From Vibrio stylophorae (lineage in GTDB: Bacteria; Pseudomonadota; Gammaproteobacteria; Enterobacterales; Vibrionaceae), in the NCBI RefSeq assembly GCF_921293875.1, contig NZ_CAKLDI010000001.1, positions 1,146,475-1,210,474 of the forward strand: a DNA stretch of 64,000 bases, in the 5' to 3' direction. The position numbers and the translations under genes were made by a program. The notes under the pieces are model-generated. The model saw only the letters and a program-made list of their open reading frames with translations. It was not told where the DNA came from and did no database searches. Shown here piece after piece: positions 18,764 through 26,701 of this stretch (positions within the stretch are counted from its first letter, which is position 1; each line of letters begins with the position of its first letter).

Positions 18764-19717
18764 ATGCCCAAGAATCATTTCCGCCATTTTTTGCGTCATT
18801 TTTCGTGTCATAGCAAAATGGTACGTTTGCTGAATTTGACACTATTGTTGACCTTTGCTGTTTGCGCGATGCCAAGCCGAGCCGATACATTGCCACTACC
18901 GCCAGAAAAAATTAACCATCCCTATCCTGATGTTGCGATAACTGAGCTGCACTCAGCGCAATCGCTGGTGAGCTATTTCGATAAGCGTAATTATCAGCTC
19001 AATACCGTGTATCAAACCCGTGTGTTGCCAGCGATTTTTGTTGAGAACCTGCCGAGTAATTTACAGGCGCTGAGTGTGCCAGAAAAAACCAGTACCTATA
19101 TTCGTTTGCTTTTGCCCACAGTGGTCGCGGTGAATGCACAAATTTTGCGCGTACGTCATGCATTACTGGATATATCGCAAAAGCCAAAAGCAAGCTGGAG
19201 CGACGCGGAAGTAGCTTGGGTCAATGCGCTGATGACGCACTATGGGGTGAAAAATAATGATCTCAATGAGCTACTTTTGCGCGTTGATATTATTCCTGTA
19301 GGCATGGCACTTGCGCAGGGGATTGATGAAAGCGGGTGGGGCACCAGCCATTTTGCGATTGCCGGTAGCAACTTATATGGCGAGCATCTACCGTCAACGG
19401 GTGGCAAATACCTCACGACCCCAGGTGGCAATGTGAAAGTCGCTGCTTTTGATAATCTCTATGCCGGCACGGCTAGCTATATGCATAACCTAAATAGCAC
19501 TCAAGCCTATCGTGAGATGTGGCAGCTTCGCCAACAATTGAGAGCGCAAAAGCGACTTACAGGTGATGCTTTGGTGGGCGCTTTGATTGATTACTCTACA
19601 CGTGGCCAAGCCTATGTAGATAATCTACGTGCGCTGATTCACCATCATCAGCTTGATCATTTTGACCGCGTGGCACTGACGCGCACCAACCCGCAAGTGG
19701 TACGTTTTGCGCGTTAG
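18764..19717 (+). CDS. Bax-like glucosaminidase-domain protein
   Basis: 317 residues. An N-terminal basic stretch and hydrophobic segment (about 17-39, ending near SRA) act as signal peptide. A linker is followed by a glucosaminidase fold with the catalytic glutamate in AQGIDESGWGTSHFA and the conserved N-L-Y-G-E and FDNLYAGTASYMHNLN segments seen in E. coli Bax. It should cleave peptidoglycan glycan strands in the periplasm. The ATG has a strong GAGGAG site. It stands alone, with a terminator downstream. Confidence 0.88.
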   Translation: MPKNHFRHFLRHFSCHSKMVRLLNLTLLLTFAVCAMPSRADTLPLPPEKINHPYPDVAITELHSAQSLVSYFDKRNYQLNTVYQTRVLPAIFVENLPSNLQALSVPEKTSTYIRLLLPTVVAVNAQILRVRHALLDISQKPKASWSDAEVAWVNALMTHYGVKNNDLNELLLRVDIIPVGMALAQGIDESGWGTSHFAIAGSNLYGEHLPSTGGKYLTTPGGNVKVAAFDNLYAGTASYMHNLNSTQAYREMWQLRQQLRAQKRLTGDALVGALIDYSTRGQAYVDNLRALIHHHQLDHFDRVALTRTNPQVVRFAR

Positions 19718-19758
19718 TTAGCCGAAGGGGTTGCTACGAAGTACAATCACTGAATCAA

Positions 19759-19797
19759 AATGCGTGAGTGGCGATGTTTGCTACTCACGCATTTTTT
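19759..19797 (+). terminator. Rho-independent terminator after bax-like gene
   Basis: Long stem AATGCGTGAGT / ACTCACGCATT with a 14-nt loop and T-run. Confidence 0.8.
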
Positions 19798-19978
19798 GTT
19801 GCTTTTACCTTGGATGAAAGCCATCTAGTTTGGTGGATTTATACGCTAGGTGGTGAGGTGATATTCTTTTCAATCCGTTGCGATGCTCGCGCGAGAATTC
19901 ATTGTGCTTTGATGTAAAAGTGACTAAGCTGCCGCGCTCTGAATTTTTCTATCTATCAATGCAGCAAAAGGCGACCCC

Positions 19979-20164
19979 ATGAATCGAAAGAAAAAGGTGA
20001 ACGAAACCCTCAAAGCCAAGCAGAAGAAAATGAATGCTAAGCTGCACCAAAGTAACAAGCCACGTTATATTTCAAAGGCTGAGCGCGCTAAAATGGCAGC
20101 GGAAGCTGCGGCGAATACGCAAAGTGATGATGGACAGTCAGAACAAACCCAGCAGTCTGAATAA
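19979..20164 (+). CDS. DUF2986 small basic protein
   Basis: 61 residues: a lysine-rich N-terminal half (MNRKKKVNETLKAKQKKMNA, then NKPRYISKAERA) and an acidic Gln/Ser tail. This matches DUF2986, a short cytoplasmic protein conserved in vibrios and relatives. The function is unknown; its charge suggests RNA or ribosome association, which is only inference. The start ATG follows a weak purine-rich stretch. It is followed by a terminator. Confidence 0.8.
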   Translation: MNRKKKVNETLKAKQKKMNAKLHQSNKPRYISKAERAKMAAEAAANTQSDDGQSEQTQQSE

Positions 20165-20212
20165 CCACAGGTATAACTGGTTTCCATGGATTGGAAGCGC
20201 GAGTTAATGTGG

Positions 20213-20240
20213 AAAAAAACCGCCATTGGCGGTTTTTTTA
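20213..20240. terminator. Rho-independent terminator (bidirectional)
   Basis: AAAAAAACCGCC / GGCGGTTTTTTT with a 3-4-nt loop, between DUF2986 and the convergent yehS-like gene. Confidence 0.8.
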
Positions 20241-20327
20241 TGGGCAAGGTATTGATAGCGAGTCAGATGTATCAAATGGTTCCATGTTCATAGCGATGAT
20301 CGATATGATGGGTCGCCTACATTAAGC

Positions 20328-20807
20328 TTACGCTTCTAGTTCGCTGCTGTTTTGACGCAGGTGTCGCTTCACACCCACCAAAAATTGTTGCAGCAGCTGA
20401 TCTTTACAGGCGCGATAATGCTTATTATCTGGTTTGCGGAAAAACGCACTTAACTCATGTTTGCTGAGTTGAACATCCGCAAGTTGCAGAATTTCTAAAG
20501 TCTCTTCCGCTTTTAAATTCAATGCGATGCGCAATTTTTGTAACACCATATTGTTGTTCAAATTGCTTTCAGGTTTTGCCTGTTCGCCTTCGCGCTTGCC
20601 ACGTTTGAGATTGATCAATCCATTGAGAAATGTCGCAAGCTCAATATCACTCAGTGTGATGAAGTCATCTTCTCTTTTGCCAAGCAGCCAGTGCGTCACT
20701 TGCTCATGGGTCACGATTAAATCAGCAAGGGAGAAGGTTTCGATGATGGTATTTTCATTGAAATCAAAAGCATCGCGGACACGGCGAAAAATATCATTAT
20801 TCGTCAA
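20328..20807 (-). CDS. yehS: DUF1456 family protein (YehS-like)
   Basis: 159 residues with two copies of the DUF1456 helical module, each with the pattern N-D/N-I-F/VLQKLRIAL followed by an L-x-D/x helix. The second copy contains NNMVLQKLRIALNLK, very close to E. coli YehS. It is cytoplasmic and its function is unknown. The start is TTG 20807, preceded by TAGGA at about 7 bases; no in-frame ATG gives the conserved N-terminus. It is the last clearly core gene before the accessory region. Confidence 0.85.
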   Translation of the reverse strand: MTNNDIFRRVRDAFDFNENTIIETFSLADLIVTHEQVTHWLLGKREDDFITLSDIELATFLNGLINLKRGKREGEQAKPESNLNNNMVLQKLRIALNLKAEETLEILQLADVQLSKHELSAFFRKPDNKHYRACKDQLLQQFLVGVKRHLRQNSSELEA

Positions 20808-21004
20808 AATAGATCCTAGTTTGAGGTAAACCCAGCACTGTCAAAATGACCACTGGCATGGCGAAAATTTTACCAGAATTAGTGTCGCGCCCCTATCAAT
20901 AACGTATCCACCCATAAAATCGGGTTGCCTAAGGTTGAGGGCGGGGTACGCGTCTAAGCCACACGTATCTGAAGACACCACGCATTTAGCTGTAGGCCTA
21001 GGCG

Positions 21005-21208
21005 CTAGGAGTCAGCGGACATCAAAATTTGATAGGCGGTGGGCTGTTTAATGGATAGGTGGTTATCCGTAATCATTTGCGATGCGTTGTCAGCAATGAA
21101 TTCACATACCTCGGTTGGACTCATTCTATAAGCCAATGCCATGTATTCAAAATTGAGTAGTTTGTGCATGTGCGTTATGTATAAGCGAAAAGAGTTCAAC
21201 ACATGCAC
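21005..21208 (-). CDS. Small hypothetical ORF, doubtful
   Basis: A 67-residue frame with no recognised family. Only the last 45 residues (from MALAYRM) look protein-like, with an amphipathic helix SPTEVCEFIADNASQMI. None of the candidate starts has a convincing ribosome-binding site. It could be a remnant of a longer gene at the edge of the accessory region. Confidence 0.3.
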   Translation of the reverse strand: MHVLNSFRLYITHMHKLLNFEYMALAYRMSPTEVCEFIADNASQMITDNHLSIKQPTAYQILMSADS

Positions 21209-21229
21209 AAATCAGATTTTAAGTCCTTA

Positions 21230-21721
21230 TCAGTTTACTTGGCTTTTGAGCTGGCTAAGTATTTGAAATGTATGTTCTGCGTTGTCAAGAGTAGCTCTCA
21301 TCACATGACTTGTTGCAACCAAAAATAGTCCAGAGACCAAAGTGACAAATCCAGGTGCTATACCAGCTACTGCGAGCCAGAAATCAAAGCCGTAACGACC
21401 ATTTCCGGCGCCAAGTCCTGCCAAGGCAAGTAATAGACCTGAAGCAAAAATTAACCAGCCTAAGATACTAATACATTTAGAGACAAGTTGTGCAATTTGA
21501 TATTTAGACTCATGGCTCACAAGATTTTGTGAGCTTTTCATTGCAACGTTAGAAACGTTAGCTTTCTCTAAGGCTTCTTTAGAGCTACGAGCTTCAACGT
21601 TCTCAATAGTTATTTTAAAACCATCTGATTGTAAAGCGCGTATTTCTTCTCCAGCGCTTTCTGAAACAATGTCTACTGCGATTTTTGTGGTGCCTTTTTG
21701 CATGATTACATAGTAATTCAT
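21230..21721 (-). CDS. Two-TM membrane protein of unknown function
   Basis: About 163 residues. A soluble N-terminal part (residues 1-75, alpha/beta, with a Lys/Glu-rich helix SSKEALEKANV) is followed by two hydrophobic segments (about 82-104 and 114-140) and a short C-terminal helix. Starts ATG 21724 and ATG 21721 are adjacent; AGGAGG spacing favours the second. I recognise no family. It is an AT-rich, same-strand member of the accessory region with a copy of the dispersed repeat upstream. Confidence 0.7.
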   Translation of the reverse strand: MNYYVIMQKGTTKIAVDIVSESAGEEIRALQSDGFKITIENVEARSSKEALEKANVSNVAMKSSQNLVSHESKYQIAQLVSKCISILGWLIFASGLLLALAGLGAGNGRYGFDFWLAVAGIAPGFVTLVSGLFLVATSHVMRATLDNAEHTFQILSQLKSQVN

Positions 21722-21724
21722 CAT

Positions 21725-22077
21725 TCCTCCTGAACAGATTTCCTGTGATTGAGAACCAATGGCATATTAGATTGCTTGTTTAGTTTGTGCTTCTAAAACA
21801 TCTATTAATGTAACGCTGAAAATGGCTTAGCTCCTTGTGAATAAAGTTGCTTATCGCTCAATTTTGACTGAAATTTTCTGTACATCTTTTTTGATATCGC
21901 GTATGTGCGGTTGTGCTTACATATTGGTGATGTATTTGTAAGCGCAAAGGAAAAGGGGAGCTAATTGCAAAGAGAGTGTGAGCCCTAATAGGTCAGGGCT
22001 TACACTTCACGTAAAATACACGACCTGACCTTTTTGAAGCGTTGGCTGTGTTCGTTTCGAATAGCCACTTCGAGATG
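21725..22077. other. Intergenic region with dispersed repeat A and overlapping hairpins
   Basis: No gene seen. It contains repeat copy A (about 21800-21885) and two mutually exclusive stems: GTGTGAGCCCT 21976-21986 with AGGGCTTACAC 21995-22005, and AGGTCAGG 21990-21997 with CCTGACCT 22024-22031 followed by TTTTT. Confidence 0.5.
21800..21885 (-). repeat. Dispersed accessory-region repeat, copy A
   Basis: Shares GAATAAAGTTGCTTA and GACTGAAATTTTCTG with copy C. It ends in AGCGTTACATTAA (minus strand) upstream of the two-TM protein gene. Confidence 0.6.
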
Positions 22078-22365
22078 CTAGATAATTGATTTACTCTTAA
22101 AAAGTGTTTTTTTGCAGGATAAGCAAATATGTTTGTAACGTGGGTCTGCATGAGCGCTTAATGGTTGAAAAATAACTTTGTTTGAACCGCAACTAAAGCA
22201 TTTAGCACTTTCAGGGTCTTCCGTTTTACATTCAGGGTGCTGAGCTAAATAGTCCTCAAGTGTTGGCAATTTGTCCCAATAATCATTCTGTGGTTTCGAA
22301 TAAAATACGAAATAGTGGAATATTGCAGAACCAACTATTACTAAAACTAACCAAGTTAAAGTCAT
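22078..22365 (-). CDS. Small membrane-anchored zinc-ribbon-like protein
   Basis: 95 residues: one N-terminal transmembrane helix (about 3-22), a short acidic linker, and a C-terminal domain with two CxxC knuckles (CFSCGSNK and CLSCKK, about 24 residues apart) that should bind one zinc ion. The family is unknown to me. The start ATG is supported by GAGGA at 7 bases. It has repeat copy B upstream and copy A downstream. Confidence 0.72.
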   Translation of the reverse strand: MTLTWLVLVIVGSAIFHYFVFYSKPQNDYWDKLPTLEDYLAQHPECKTEDPESAKCFSCGSNKVIFQPLSAHADPRYKHICLSCKKTLFKSKSII

Positions 22366-22392
22366 CTTTTTATCCTCAAGTTATCCTGAAGA

Positions 22393-22430
22393 CATAACAA
22401 GGTATTAGGCAGTCTGTCTGGTTTGTTATG
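22393..22430. repeat. 8-bp inverted repeat upstream of zinc-ribbon gene
   Basis: CATAACAA (22393-22400) and TTGTTATG (22423-22430) are perfect complements enclosing 22 bp. They lie between repeat copy B and the start of the zinc-ribbon gene. Confidence 0.55.
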
Positions 22431-22444
22431 CCTGCTGAAGCACT

Positions 22445-22535
22445 AATTTTACGCTTAAACTTACTTTGGTCATTATGAATGGTGTTGCTTAACTCTCAGT
22501 TTCGAATGAAATTTTGTGCTGTTTTTATGTGCGAG
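22445..22535 (-). repeat. Dispersed accessory-region repeat, copy B
   Basis: Closest relative of copy C, by eye about 80% identical over 60 bp. On the minus strand it ends in AGCGTAAAATTA upstream of the zinc-ribbon gene. Confidence 0.65.
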
Positions 22536-22660
22536 AATGCCGGGTATTTAAAGCGGAGCTGGTGAGCGCTGCGTTAATCTTGATGATATCACCACGTTGC
22601 ATCAGTATTTTTGGGGCATAAGTACACCTAAATGTTATACGGCATGCTTTGTTGAGCTAT

Positions 22661-23008
22661 TCACCACTCCCATTTACCTTGCTCACTGAGCAGCACTTTT
22701 TCACCTTGGGTCACGGTTAAAACGCCTGATTCTGAAACTCGGTATGTCACATTGCCATGGGTGAACTGATAGCCTAAAAATTGCGATGGTGTGCCGTTAG
22801 ATAAATAGGTATGTAAGGTACGGCCTTTGAGGGTGATTTTATCTCCCGTTTTTTTTGATTGGCCAGTATAAGTGACGTCATTACAGGTGACTTCACCCTC
22901 CATGCAGTTTGAGGTGATTGAAACTATATAGTGTTTTGTGGTTAAGGTGGCAGCGTGGCTAAAGTGGCTCACTAAAATCAATAGCAGTGAAAGTCCACGA
23001 ATCGACAT
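22661..23008 (-). CDS. Exported small protein of unknown function
   Basis: 115 residues from ATG 23008, chosen over ATG 23029 because GAGGA lies upstream of it. The Sec signal peptide ends near HSHA-ATL. The mature part is strand-rich, with a cysteine pair in NCMEGEVTCND and a WEW end, and is probably periplasmic. No family is recognised with confidence; single-domain proteins of this look are common in vibrio accessory regions. Confidence 0.68.
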   Translation of the reverse strand: MSIRGLSLLLILVSHFSHAATLTTKHYIVSITSNCMEGEVTCNDVTYTGQSKKTGDKITLKGRTLHTYLSNGTPSQFLGYQFTHGNVTYRVSESGVLTVTQGEKVLLSEQGKWEW

Positions 23009-23132
23009 AATCTTTTCCTCATGAATCATGCTGCACGTGGTGCGCGCAACATAATATGGATGTTTTAGAATAGGCCTGAAGCCTGATCTATTGTAGCGCT
23101 AAGAGGCGTACAGGATGAAGCACAATGGCTGG

Positions 23133-23520
23133 CTATATGGATCCAGACAATGCAAGCATCAAAGCAAACATCAAGAATGTTAGGGCAAAGGCACAGCCCG
23201 TTGTGAGCAGTCCATCATGAACCAACTCACGGTGAACGTCTGTGATTGTTTTAACTGGATATTCTCTTTCATAGGTGAGCCGCTCTTCATAGGACCATGT
23301 CATACGAATGTAGCGATAGAAGACACAACACAAACCCACACAGCCCAGTAAAGTGATTATCTTTTGCCCATTTCAAAATGCGAGCTTCTTTCGGATTATT
23401 GATTGTTCGTTTCGTATAAAACAGGCGATGGCGAGCTTTATCACTTAATTGGGGGTAATCAGAAAGCTTTCGATAACCGTCGCGATTCTTTTTTTGTTGG
23501 CGTATTTGTTTTCTATTCAT
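23133..23520 (-). pseudogene. Frameshifted gene for a two-TM protein
   Basis: Two overlapping minus-strand frames form one sensible protein if one A is removed from the AAAA run at 23362-23365. The first frame begins at ATG 23520 (MNRKQIRQQKKNRDG) and runs to KEARILKWAK, then would end in an unconvincing tail. The second frame, read from the same point, continues IITLLGCVGLCCVFYRYIRM, then a soluble segment and a final helix ALTFLMFALMLALSG. The merged product is about 120 residues with two membrane segments. Either the gene is broken or the base is a sequencing error. The family is unknown. Confidence 0.6.
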
Positions 23521-23571
23521 ATTTTCAATGCCACACAATATTGAGCAATCAACCCTTTGATATAGATGACG

Positions 23572-23943
23572 TTAGGAAAAGCACTGTAAGCCAGCAGTGA
23601 ATAAAAATAGGACGATGGCGAAGATGGAAGATTTTTCCCAAAAAATATAGATGGGGTAGATGAACGTCAGCACATTTTTTAACCGACCCTGACGCAGTTT
23701 TAAAAATGCTTTATCTTCTACAAAACAGGACATGTTAATCCATAAGCTTCTTACAAGTCCGGTTTTCCATGAAACATGATAGCGGCCATCAATGAAATGA
23801 TGATTGTCTAATTTCAATGTCAGCCAAAGGATCAGAAATAACGCGTAAAAGAGTAGGGTAGGAATGGTCAGCCATGCCAATGCTGCAAGCAATATTGAGG
23901 TTACGATGGGATGCAAAAGAATACCTGATTCATCATTCGTCAA
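23572..23943 (-). CDS. Hypothetical membrane protein, possibly 5'-truncated
   Basis: 123 residues with about three hydrophobic segments (residues 10-43 and 101-120 most clearly). The only possible start in front of the first helix is TTG 23943, without a ribosome-binding site, and an in-frame stop lies six codons upstream. The true start may be lost or non-canonical. No family is recognised. Confidence 0.5.
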   Translation of the reverse strand: MTNDESGILLHPIVTSILLAALAWLTIPTLLFYALFLILWLTLKLDNHHFIDGRYHVSWKTGLVRSLWINMSCFVEDKAFLKLRQGRLKNVLTFIYPIYIFWEKSSIFAIVLFLFTAGLQCFS

Positions 23944-24156
23944 ATGTCGCTGATATTGAAATCAATTCAGCTATGTTCTGCTAATTTTCGATAATTGTGT
24001 GCCTCAGCGTTTACCAAATCAATCTTAAACCCATCCGTGCGCCTGAAATTTAGCGTATATGTCTATTTATCCACGAACCCACTGTGTGAGGGGGGCGAAA
24101 AACAGCGTAGCACGACGACAACAGACAGCAGCACTATCAAGCTTTTTCACTTATTA

Positions 24157-24645
24157 TCAGTGTACTTGAGTATCGCTTTGTATCCAAACGACCTGCTCAT
24201 TTGAAGTTGGTATTTCAAACCAAGACCAGAACAGATTTAACATGTCAGGTGTCATTTCGTAGGACTTGCCATCTAAATTAGCGTTGCGTGAAAGCGCTCT
24301 TTGCTGGCATGTGTCAAAGGGTGCATCAAGATAATGAATTTCACTTTCTATGCCGAGGGATAACGCCCAATCAGTGAATCGATCGCGATCCGCTTTGCAC
24401 CAAAAACCAAAGTCGAAAATAACAGGGATACCTAGCGTAAAAAGCTGGCGCGCTGAATCTTTGAATAGCGCTTGCAGTGTCGCTAAGCGGCTATCGAAAA
24501 TTTCGCGTTCCATGTGTTCGCCGTACAAAGGAATCATCCACTCATCAATGGAGAAGCGAAAAGCGCCATATTTCTTTGCCAGCGCCTTGGCATAGGTGGT
24601 TTTCCCTGAGCCAATAAAGCCACATATAAAATAGATATTGGTCAT
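24157..24645 (-). CDS. P-loop kinase-like AAA protein (zeta/ATPase AAA_33 type)
   Basis: 162 residues with Walker A GFIGSGKTT (about residues 9-17), a DxW segment (SIDEWM) where these kinases place the substrate-binding Asp, and a lid-like Arg-rich helix (DTCQQRALSRN). The fold resembles small nucleotide or antibiotic kinases and zeta-toxin-like proteins that are frequent in mobile cassettes. The phosphate acceptor is unknown. The ATG is preceded by GAGG. It is monocistronic within the minus-strand accessory block. Confidence 0.78.
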   Translation of the reverse strand: MTNIYFICGFIGSGKTTYAKALAKKYGAFRFSIDEWMIPLYGEHMEREIFDSRLATLQALFKDSARQLFTLGIPVIFDFGFWCKADRDRFTDWALSLGIESEIHYLDAPFDTCQQRALSRNANLDGKSYEMTPDMLNLFWSWFEIPTSNEQVVWIQSDTQVH

Positions 24646-24737
24646 GAGTCCTCTTTAGCTTAAAACGCCATGTTCAGCGGTGGCAGGCAGAGCGTTCTTC
24701 AGAAATAAGCCGTTGTACGTGAAACTTGAGCGAAGTG

Positions 24738-25247
24738 TTATATGAATTCTCGTTTAAATCGTCGAACTTTTGTGCGCATATTTTTCATAGGGGAGGATGT
24801 ATTAAATTGAATCATCCGTCCCAGCGTCCATTGGTTATACCAGGCGGCGCCATAGAGCGCATGGTCACTTAAGCGATCAATCAGTAAAAGGATGTCGTTT
24901 ACCGTAGACTCAAGCTCAATGAGTAAATCACCATATGACCAGTCACTATAGTCGGCATGAAACTTTTCGGTGAGTAAGCCCAATTGATTCCATTGGTAGC
25001 CTGTTTCCGGAAAATCCACATGTTGATTGTGCGATTTTAAGTGGTGCCATTTGAGCACTAGTTTTCCCCAGCCAATCAAGTAAGCCACGGTATCACTCAC
25101 GCTAATCAGGGTGCCTTTTACGTTTCCTTCAACGCCAGATTGACGCGCTTTGCTTTCAGGAATAGACCGATAGTCCGCCATCAATTTGGGAAAAATTGAG
25201 TGGATAGCGGAAACAAGCTCATCTTTATTTTTGGGTATGGAAGACAT
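24738..25247 (-). CDS. ClbS/DfsB family four-helix bundle protein
   Basis: 169 residues covering the whole DUF1706 family. Signature segments are P-NKDELVSAI, VSDTVAYLIGWGKLVLKWH, DFPETGYQWNQLG and WTLGRMIQFNTSSP. ClbS hydrolyses the cyclopropane warhead of colibactin and protects DNA; many homologues occur without a colibactin cluster and probably protect against other genotoxins. It is cytoplasmic. The start ATG has GAGG nearby. It lies directly downstream of the SLATT gene but 70 bp away, so it is probably a separate unit. Confidence 0.88.
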   Translation of the reverse strand: MSSIPKNKDELVSAIHSIFPKLMADYRSIPESKARQSGVEGNVKGTLISVSDTVAYLIGWGKLVLKWHHLKSHNQHVDFPETGYQWNQLGLLTEKFHADYSDWSYGDLLIELESTVNDILLLIDRLSDHALYGAAWYNQWTLGRMIQFNTSSPMKNMRTKVRRFKREFI

Positions 25248-25316
25248 TTGACCTCAATTTAGATCGAGCTTACGAAATAGACGTATTTTTATACACGATT
25301 CACCTAATAGATATAA

Positions 25317-26183
25317 TTAAGTATCTACTTTTCGTGCAATCCACTGTGTATGCTCACGGGAGAATGCATTTTCAGTATTAATTACAAAGTCCGAAAAATC
25401 ACGTTCAGTAATGGATTTCCATTCGGATTTAATGAATCCAATTTCATGAGCTGCTAGGGAATATGAAGAACTTAATTCATTGTGCTTTTTTGCCTGAATC
25501 CAAGTTAATACTGCACTAGCAGCGGTCGCTATAACCGCTACTGGAAGCGATTGTGACGAGTCGTAAACCCTAAATATCAACATAATAATAGCTGCGCTAT
25601 GTAACAACACCGCAATCCTAAACCAGCGAGATGCTCTTTTTTTGTTAAAAGTCGCTTTCTTTGAGTACCAGTCGGCTTGATCATCAATTCTTTGATTCTT
25701 GTAAAGTGTCTTTCGAGAATCGAATGACAGGGAGCGAATTGTTCGCATCATATCTGTTATAGGCTCTTTTGCTCCTTCAGATGAGTTCAGAATGGTTGAA
25801 AGACTTTGATTCTGCTTTAGCACGTTCTTTAAGTCGTTAATAAAGTTTACCTCAGAGCTATTATCTTCATGGAAAGGCTCTGCTTTCATCATCCATTTCC
25901 AAGATAATGTTTTTACTGATTCAGCCACAGCCCTTCCGTTATACCATGTATCATCAGGTTTATATGTCTTGAGATAGATAAGGATTCCGAGAGTAACAAA
26001 AAAAAGTAATGCTGATACCACAGCACCATAAGTGTTAACAGGGACAAAAAAAGATACAGCCGCAGCTATTACTAAAATTCCCAGATAAAAGCTTAAACAG
26101 AGATAATATATGTTTTGGGCATACAATGATGCCTTGTTTGCCGATTGATACAATCCGGGTAAGGAGTCCTCTTGTACTTGCAT
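25317..26183 (-). CDS. SLATT/DUF4231-type membrane effector candidate
   Basis: 288 residues with two pairs of transmembrane helices (about 26-48 and 53-72; 187-205 and 212-229). After the first pair comes RAVAESVKTLSWKWMM, and after the second comes HNELSSSYSLAAHEIGFI; both are characteristic of the SLATT/DUF4231 superfamily of 2TM proteins linked to nucleotide-signalled immune systems, where they are thought to form pores or disrupt the membrane. It is the last gene of the operon, 19 bp after the TIR stop, with AAAGGA upstream of the ATG. I infer that it is the killing effector. A purely structural membrane role is an alternative. Confidence 0.78.
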   Translation of the reverse strand: MQVQEDSLPGLYQSANKASLYAQNIYYLCLSFYLGILVIAAAVSFFVPVNTYGAVVSALLFFVTLGILIYLKTYKPDDTWYNGRAVAESVKTLSWKWMMKAEPFHEDNSSEVNFINDLKNVLKQNQSLSTILNSSEGAKEPITDMMRTIRSLSFDSRKTLYKNQRIDDQADWYSKKATFNKKRASRWFRIAVLLHSAAIIMLIFRVYDSSQSLPVAVIATAASAVLTWIQAKKHNELSSSYSLAAHEIGFIKSEWKSITERDFSDFVINTENAFSREHTQWIARKVDT

Positions 26184-26202
26184 TTACGTCCTTTAAAATT
26201 CG

Positions 26203-26700
26203 TTATCTGTTTGTGGAAGCATCTTCAATCGCCTCCATCATTGATGCATGTTTCCATTGCACGATAGAGCTAGCGTTATCTCTAATATGGCTGGGAATAT
26301 TGGCTGGTGGCTCATTGCCTTTATAAACGGCAATAACACCTTTCCCCATTTTTTTGCTTTGCTCGATCTCCCATTTAACCCACTTGCTTTCTATACTGTT
26401 TGGCGATAGATAAACCATGGTCACGGAAGCTTTTTCAATTTTCCCCCTAATTTGGCGCTTGATATATTCATCTTGATCGCTGTTATAAGCTTTTTTTACT
26501 GAGTGGTCTGAAAATTCAAGGTCAACGCCTTCGTTTTTAGCTTGACCTCGCAATAGATTAACCTCATCCATATCATCGCTAGAAAAACTGATAAACACGT
26601 TTCGCTTGGATTCGCCTGCACTTCGCAAATGTTCCTTAGCTTTCTTTTCCAGTTCCTTTCTATCAACTGGAGAAAAACCATAGCCGCCGCCTCCACCCAT
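26203..26700 (-). CDS. TIR-like (ThsB/MTH538-type) protein with N-terminal glycine run
   Basis: 165 residues. I chose ATG 26700 because AAAGGAGG lies five bases upstream; a longer frame exists but covers the queC-like gene. The protein starts MGGGGGYGFSP, then a charged helix, and from residue 32 a TIR-like fold: NVFISFSSDD, VTMVYLSPNS and SKWVKWEIEQS, in which Glu111 occupies the place of the catalytic glutamate of NAD-cleaving TIR domains. It is closest in look to the DUF1863/ThsB group. It could be an NADase effector or a maker of a cyclic ADP-ribose-type signal for the SLATT protein. The glycine run is a plausible target of the upstream QueC-like enzyme. Confidence 0.83.
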   Translation of the reverse strand: MGGGGGYGFSPVDRKELEKKAKEHLRSAGESKRNVFISFSSDDMDEVNLLRGQAKNEGVDLEFSDHSVKKAYNSDQDEYIKRQIRGKIEKASVTMVYLSPNSIESKWVKWEIEQSKKMGKGVIAVYKGNEPPANIPSHIRDNASSIVQWKHASMMEAIEDASTNR

Positions 26701-26701
26701 A

